A program made the position numbers and the translations under genes. A stretch of 8,811 nucleotides of DNA from an uncultured Prevotellaceae bacterium (GTDB lineage: Bacteria > Bacteroidota > Bacteroidia > Bacteroidales > Bacteroidaceae), in contig CAMJIA010000060.1 in NCBI GenBank assembly GCA_946405695.1, positions 1-8,811 of the forward strand. Direction: 5' to 3'. The notes under the pieces were generated by a model, which searched no databases, was not told the DNA's origin, and worked only from the letters and a program-made list of their open reading frames with translations. This document shows positions 5,991 through 8,811 of this stretch, piece after piece; the first letter of the stretch is position 1, and each line of letters starts with the position of its first letter.

Positions 5991-6099
5991 CATAATTTAA
6001 TGCATAAATCATATCACATGATGCATAATTCGCGTCATGTTTAACATCTTTTATGAAATAAATGCGTTCTTAACGTGCTGATATGTTGGATTTTCTTCG

Positions 6100-6107
6100 T
6101 ATATTTG
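6100..6107 (+). promoter_or_regulatory. -7 promoter box (TATATTTG) of the split 5'-nucleotidase operon
   Basis: TATATTTG matches TAnnTTTG. The start of transcription is expected at about 6111-6112, leaving a leader of roughly 10 nt if translation starts at 6121, or 15-25 nt for the in-frame ATGs at 6127 and 6136. No good -33 TTTG is visible. The preceding intergenic stretch (5991-6099) has two ATGCAT palindromes, at 6000 and 6021, 21 bp apart. Confidence 0.6.
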
Positions 6108-6120
6108 CAACATCAATTCT

Positions 6121-6915
6121 ATGACTATGAAAACAATGAAATCATTTCCTGTTGCGTTGCTGGCAACGGTATTGTTGGCCAGCGCTTGCAAAACGCACTA
6201 CGAGGTGGCCTCCATCCAGCGTACGCGCATCGTGGTGGACAGTCGCTATGATAGACAGCCAGACCAGAAGGCTGCCGAATTCCTGAAACCATATAAACAC
6301 GTGGTAGACAGTGTGATGGGGCCTGTTGTAGGCCGTTCTGCCAAGTACATGACTGCCCAGCGTCCTGAGGGTACACTCAGCAACCTGCTGTCCGACATCC
6401 TGGTGTGGGCTGGCAAGGACTATGGCGAGAAGCCCGACTTTGGTTTGTATAACATGGGTGGCGTGCGTGCTGACCTGCCCAAGGGTGACGTTACCTATGG
6501 CGACGTACTCGACATTGCACCCTTTGAGAACAAGATAGCCTTTGGCACGATGACTGGTGCTGCTGTGCTGGAACTGTTTGCCCAGATAGCCTCTACGGGT
6601 GGTGAGGGTGTCAGCAGCTCTGTTCGTTTGGTGATAACCAAGGACGGAAAACTGGTGAGCGCCACCATCAATGGCGAACCTGTTGACCCAGCTAAGAGCT
6701 ATCGTCTGACCACGATTGACTACTTGTTGGGTGGTACTGATAAGTTGGAGGCGTTGAAGAAGTGTACCAACGTCAATGCTCCCAAGGATGCCAGCAACAA
6801 TTCGCGCTTTGTCATCATGAACTACTTCCGCGAAATGCAGAAGCAGGGTAAGGAGGTCGATGCGAAGATTGAGGGACGTGTGACTATTGCGGGCTCTGCC
6901 CTAAATGATAAATAA
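6121..6915 (+). CDS. 5'-nucleotidase C-terminal (substrate-binding) domain protein, lipoprotein
   Basis: A separate protein equivalent to the C-terminal half of UshA-type 5'-nucleotidases, the domain that binds the nucleoside part. It starts with a lipoprotein signal peptide ending ASAC, with Cys23 as the lipidated residue, so it is probably anchored in an envelope membrane facing the periplasm or surface. The domain covers about residues 65-250. It contains EGTLSNLLSDIL (83-94), the hallmark NMGGVRADLP (111-120), GDVTYGDVLDIAPFENKI (122-139) and YRLTTIDYLLGGTD, all typical of the family. It has none of the metal-binding motifs of the N-terminal phosphatase domain, so alone it should not be catalytic. 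The metallophosphatase half is encoded by the next gene. The last residues LNDK and the stop are written by the AAATGAT repeat, suggesting the C-terminus was altered by repeat expansion. Starts at 6127 or 6136 are also possible. Confidence 0.9.
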   Translation: MTMKTMKSFPVALLATVLLASACKTHYEVASIQRTRIVVDSRYDRQPDQKAAEFLKPYKHVVDSVMGPVVGRSAKYMTAQRPEGTLSNLLSDILVWAGKDYGEKPDFGLYNMGGVRADLPKGDVTYGDVLDIAPFENKIAFGTMTGAAVLELFAQIASTGGEGVSSSVRLVITKDGKLVSATINGEPVDPAKSYRLTTIDYLLGGTDKLEALKKCTNVNAPKDASNNSRFVIMNYFREMQKQGKEVDAKIEGRVTIAGSALNDK

Positions 6916-6927
6916 TAAATGATAAAT
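6903..6927 (+). repeat. AAATGAT heptanucleotide repeat at the gene boundary (left arm of an inverted pair)
   Basis: Units aaatgat (6903), aaataat (6910) and aaatgat (6917), then aaat. The tract encodes the C-terminal NDK and TAA stop of the upstream gene and a second in-frame TAA. With bases 6901-6902 it is complementary to 7026-7052 at 24 of 27 positions (my alignment by eye). Confidence 0.8.
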
Positions 6928-6972
6928 TGCTTCCGCTGTAGGAATACGAACATATTTAAAAATGATACGATT

Positions 6973-7845
6973 ATGATAGCAAAGAATATGATGAAATACA
7001 GATGGATGGTGGTAATAGGTTTATCATTTATCATTTTTCAATTATCATTTAGCCACGCAGTGGCGCAGAAGAAGCAGCTGGTTATTCTGCATACCAACGA
7101 TACCCATTCGGCTATTTTCCCCATCAATCCGCAACTGCCTGATACTGTGAAGGCTGGTCGTGGTGGTTTTCTGCGTCGCCTTGTGATGCTGAAGGAAGAG
7201 CGTGCCAAGCATCCTGACCTGCTTTATTTCGACAGTGGCGACTTCTTCCAAGGGTCTGCTTATTTCACGATGTTCAAGGGTGAAGTGGAGATAGGTTTGA
7301 TGAACCAGATGGGCATTGATGCCTCGACCATTGGCAACCACGAGTTCGACTTCGGACTGGAGAATATGGCTGAGCAGTTCAAGAAGGCTACCTTTCCCAT
7401 TCTTTGTGCCAACTACGACTTCACAGGTACGCCTGTGGAGGGTCTCACCAAGCCTTGGATCATTATCAAGCGCAATGGTGTGAAGATTGGTGTCTTTGCT
7501 GTCTGTCCGAAGATGAAGGGACTGGTCAGCGACAAGAACTGTGTGGGTGTGAAGTACCTCGACCCTGCCAAAGTGGCGCTGGAGACGGCTACCATGCTGA
7601 AGGAGGAGAAGAAGTGCGACATCGTCATTTGTATCTCCCACCTGGGGTGGAACAGCAATCGTGGTGAGGACGACCAGTACATGATTGAGCGTTCACGCAA
7701 TATCGACTTGGTATTGGGTGGTCATACGCACACCTTCATGCCTCAGTTAGAGCATTGGAACAACATGGACGGCAAGCCCGTCTCTGTGGATCAGAACGGC
7801 AAGTCTGCCTGCTTCGTGGGCAAGATGGTCATCGACTTGAAGTAG
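6973..7845 (+). CDS. Metallophosphatase (N-terminal) domain of a 5'-nucleotidase as a separate exported protein
   Basis: Calcineurin-like phosphoesterase that should hydrolyse nucleotides or related phosphate esters in the envelope using two metal ions. With the start at 6973 (290 aa) the five family motifs are intact: HTNDTH (D43, H45), SGDFF (D90), GNHEFD (N122, H123), ISHLGW (H223) and GGHTHT (H251, H253). A signal peptide covers about residues 1-32 (MKYRWMVVIGLSFIIF..., cleavage near HAVAQ). The protein ends right after the phosphatase domain and lacks the C-terminal nucleotidase domain, which is encoded immediately upstream as a lipoprotein. The frame is open from ATG 6919, which lies 3 nt after the previous stop but would add a non-hydrophobic MINCFRCRN lead; 6973, 6988 and 6991 fit a signal peptide better, and the exact start is unsure. 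Part of the signal peptide is written by ATCATTT repeats. It converges on porT. Confidence 0.9.
   Translation: MIAKNMMKYRWMVVIGLSFIIFQLSFSHAVAQKKQLVILHTNDTHSAIFPINPQLPDTVKAGRGGFLRRLVMLKEERAKHPDLLYFDSGDFFQGSAYFTMFKGEVEIGLMNQMGIDASTIGNHEFDFGLENMAEQFKKATFPILCANYDFTGTPVEGLTKPWIIIKRNGVKIGVFAVCPKMKGLVSDKNCVGVKYLDPAKVALETATMLKEEKKCDIVICISHLGWNSNRGEDDQYMIERSRNIDLVLGGHTHTFMPQLEHWNNMDGKPVSVDQNGKSACFVGKMVIDLK
7023..7050 (+). repeat. ATCATTT heptanucleotide repeat encoding part of a signal peptide (right arm of an inverted pair)
   Basis: Units atcattt (7023), atcattt (7030), ttcaatt (7037) and atcattt (7044). The unit is the exact reverse complement of the AAATGAT unit at 6903-6923. In the reading frame it produces LSFIIFQLSF, the hydrophobic core of the phosphatase signal peptide. 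Confidence 0.8.
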
Positions 7846-7852
7846 TCGTGTG

Positions 7853-7873
7853 ATAAGCGGTTTTCCCGCTTAT
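7853..7873. terminator. Hairpin between convergent metallophosphatase and porT genes, possible terminator without U-tract
   Basis: ATAAGCGG (7853-7860) and CCGCTTAT (7866-7873) are perfect 8-bp complements around TTTTC. The hairpin begins 7 nt after the metallophosphatase stop and its right arm contains the TAA stop of porT (7870-7872). No strong T run follows on either strand, so termination strength is uncertain. Its placement between convergent genes matches the two other stop-overlapping hairpins of the window. Confidence 0.6.
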
Positions 7874-8616
7874 TCGAAATAAAACGTCAGGACTATCATT
7901 TTTGACTGCGCGCCGCTAACCGAACCCGCATAGGTACGAAGGTTGGCGTCGCGCAGTTCGTTTACGTGGTTCTTGTCCAGCACGTCGCTTAGTCCGAAGC
8001 AGAACTTCAACTCTGGAATCAGTTTGAAGAAGGGCAGGTAGAAGTCGCAGCCCAGACCTACCTCCGCCATCGTGTTGAAGCGCTTCAGGCGTATCATGTC
8101 CTGTTCGCCACTCGTCAGGTTCATCATGGCGTTGACACCTGCCATGATGTAAGGGCGACAGTTGTTCCAGCGAGGGGCAGCAAATTTCAGGTCTACAGGC
8201 AGCGAAACGTAGGTGTTTTTCATGTCCTGCGTCTTACGGACAAACTGGCCCGTCTCGTCTTTCTCCTTCATATTTAATAAGGTGAGGTGCTTGGCGCCAA
8301 AGTGCATGGTGGGTGTTACGCGCAACGAGAAATTGTTCGTCAGGCGCAACTCGCCAAGCACACCTACTGAGAAACCTGCATTCCAGCGATCTGCATCGCA
8401 GAGCACATAGCGCTCTTGCATCACGCCGTCCTCGTCTTCCATCATGTGGGGTCCTACCTGGTCGAACTCAAGGTCTTGCAGGTGCATACCCACCAAGATA
8501 CCGAAGTGCATGGGACGCAGGTCGATATAGGGTTTGTGCTGCACGTGACGGTCCTGCTGGGCCATAGCTGTCAGTCCGCAAAATAGCAGCAATATAGTGA
8601 CTATTTGTTGTTTCAT
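7870..8616 (-). CDS. porT: PorT-family outer membrane beta-barrel protein of the type IX secretion system
   Basis: PorT is an outer-membrane protein required for T9SS secretion in Porphyromonas gingivalis. This 248-aa protein has a signal peptide (MKQQIVTILLLFCGLTAMAQ). The family opening YIDLRPMHFGILVGMHLQDL (about residues 30-49) follows, then alternating amphipathic strands: AGFSVGVLGELRL, FSLRVTPTMHFG, TYVSLPVDLKFA, PYIMAGVNAMMNL and FNTMAEVGLGCDFYL. It ends with SKMIVLTFYFE, a terminal strand typical of outer-membrane barrels. Length agrees with PorT (about 240 aa). An alternative ATG at 8622 would add Met-His; 8616 gives the more standard signal peptide. The protein is consistent with the T9SS-like tail on the GH53 enzyme. 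The stop codon lies within the hairpin 7853-7873. It diverges from the ferredoxin gene and is otherwise alone. Other porin-family barrels share the overall design, but the RPMHFG region favours PorT. Confidence 0.82.
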   Translation of the reverse strand: MKQQIVTILLLFCGLTAMAQQDRHVQHKPYIDLRPMHFGILVGMHLQDLEFDQVGPHMMEDEDGVMQERYVLCDADRWNAGFSVGVLGELRLTNNFSLRVTPTMHFGAKHLTLLNMKEKDETGQFVRKTQDMKNTYVSLPVDLKFAAPRWNNCRPYIMAGVNAMMNLTSGEQDMIRLKRFNTMAEVGLGCDFYLPFFKLIPELKFCFGLSDVLDKNHVNELRDANLRTYAGSVSGAQSKMIVLTFYFE

Positions 8617-8688
8617 ATGCATAGCTTATAACGCATCAAGACGGCCATTTATTATTTCGACGACGTATAAATTATAAAAATAACTCGC

Positions 8689-8696
8689 CAAAAGTA
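8689..8696 (-). promoter_or_regulatory. -7 promoter box (TACTTTTG) of porT
   Basis: The minus strand reads TACTTTTG, matching TAnnTTTG, about 72 nt upstream of the porT ATG at 8616. The expected start is near 8684, with a leader of about 68 nt. The -33 region is T-rich but has no clear TTTG. The box lies 22 bp from the opposing ferredoxin box, so the two promoters overlap. Confidence 0.55.
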
Positions 8697-8718
8697 GGTA
8701 TTATTCAAGAAAAATCCC

Positions 8719-8726
8719 TACCTTTG
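8719..8726 (+). promoter_or_regulatory. -7 promoter box (TACCTTTG) of the ferredoxin gene
   Basis: TACCTTTGCATC at 8719-8730 fits the strong Bacteroidetes -7 consensus and matches the rplS and AICAR transformylase boxes. Transcription should start near 8731, leaving an A-rich leader of about 46 nt before the ATG at 8777, as usual for well-translated Bacteroidetes genes without a Shine-Dalgarno sequence. Confidence 0.75.
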
Positions 8727-8776
8727 CATCACAAACATTAAGTAATTTTATTCATTCAACTAAACAAATTAAGATT

Positions 8777-8811
8777 ATGGCATACGTAATTGGTGACGAC
8801 TGCATCGCATG
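8777..8811 (+). CDS. Ferredoxin, 2[4Fe-4S] type, 3' end cut by window
   Basis: Only the first 11 codons are present: MAYVIGDDCIA, followed by TG, the start of a Cys codon. This matches the N-terminus of the short clostridial/Bacteroides-type ferredoxins (MAYVI-DDCIACG-), where the first Cys begins the CxxCxxC cluster motif. These are small cytosolic electron carriers used with pyruvate:ferredoxin oxidoreductase and similar enzymes in anaerobes. A strong promoter box and A-rich leader precede it. The call rests on few residues but they are highly characteristic. Confidence 0.82.
   Translation, partial: MAYVIGDDCIA

Noticed and set aside
6919..6972. ATG at 6919 as the start of the metallophosphatase
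   Set aside because: It gives a polar, Cys/Arg/Asn-rich lead before the signal peptide and its ATG is part of the repeat. Starts at 6973 to 6991 give a normal signal peptide, though translational coupling from 6919 cannot be excluded.
6901..7052. Small non-autonomous transposon (MITE) bounded by the inverted repeats
   Set aside because: The arms are simple heptad repeats, I see no target-site duplication, and both arms lie in coding sequence. A repeat-expansion origin is simpler.
7045..7641. Leftward open frame (198 codons) opposite the metallophosphatase gene
   Set aside because: The opposite strand carries all five phosphoesterase motifs. The antisense product is His/Leu-rich with no recognisable domain.

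Overview
The window looks like chromosomal DNA of a Bacteroidales member, most likely Prevotella/Segatella or a close relative. Four things support this: (i) six intergenic promoters carry the Bacteroidetes -7 box TAnnTTTG and no gene has a clear Shine-Dalgarno sequence; (ii) there is a PorT-family protein of the type IX secretion system (T9SS), plus a glycoside hydrolase ending in a T9SS-like C-terminal tail; (iii) there is a standalone AICAR transformylase; (iv) the last gene begins like the short 2[4Fe-4S] ferredoxins of Bacteroides. No phage, insertion sequence, CRISPR array or tRNA was found.

Layout, left to right. Bases 1-2444 (+) hold the end of an efflux operon: a nearly complete periplasmic adaptor followed 6 nt later by a TolC-like outer-membrane channel. 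This converges on a leftward operon (5116 to 2481): AICAR transformylase, a 65-aa basic protein of unknown function, and a GH53 endo-beta-1,4-galactanase. Diverging from that operon is an 81-aa protein (5217-5462, +), which converges on the leftward rplS (ribosomal protein L19, 5862-5497). rplS has a roughly 115-nt leader that can fold into a structured RNA. Diverging from rplS is a two-gene unit (6121-7845, +) encoding the two halves of a UshA-like 5'-nucleotidase as separate proteins in reversed order: the C-terminal substrate-binding domain first, as a lipoprotein, then the metallophosphatase domain. This converges on porT (8616-7870, -), which diverges from a ferredoxin gene cut by the window end.

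Two structural themes cross the window. First, each of the three convergent gene pairs shares a hairpin that includes the stop codon of one gene, so coding ends and transcript ends are fused. Second, imperfect 7-bp tandem repeats (AATTCGT, AAAGATG, AAATGAT and its complement ATCATTT) sit at gene boundaries. They appear to have been used as part of a promoter, a protein tail, a C-terminus with stop codon, and a signal peptide.

Most genes are ordinary housekeeping or envelope functions. The parts most worth a second look are the split and order-reversed 5'-nucleotidase with its inverted heptad repeats, the rplS leader RNA, the promoter containing a mutated heptad repeat, and the two small unassigned proteins. 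I see no convincing new defence or mobile system here.
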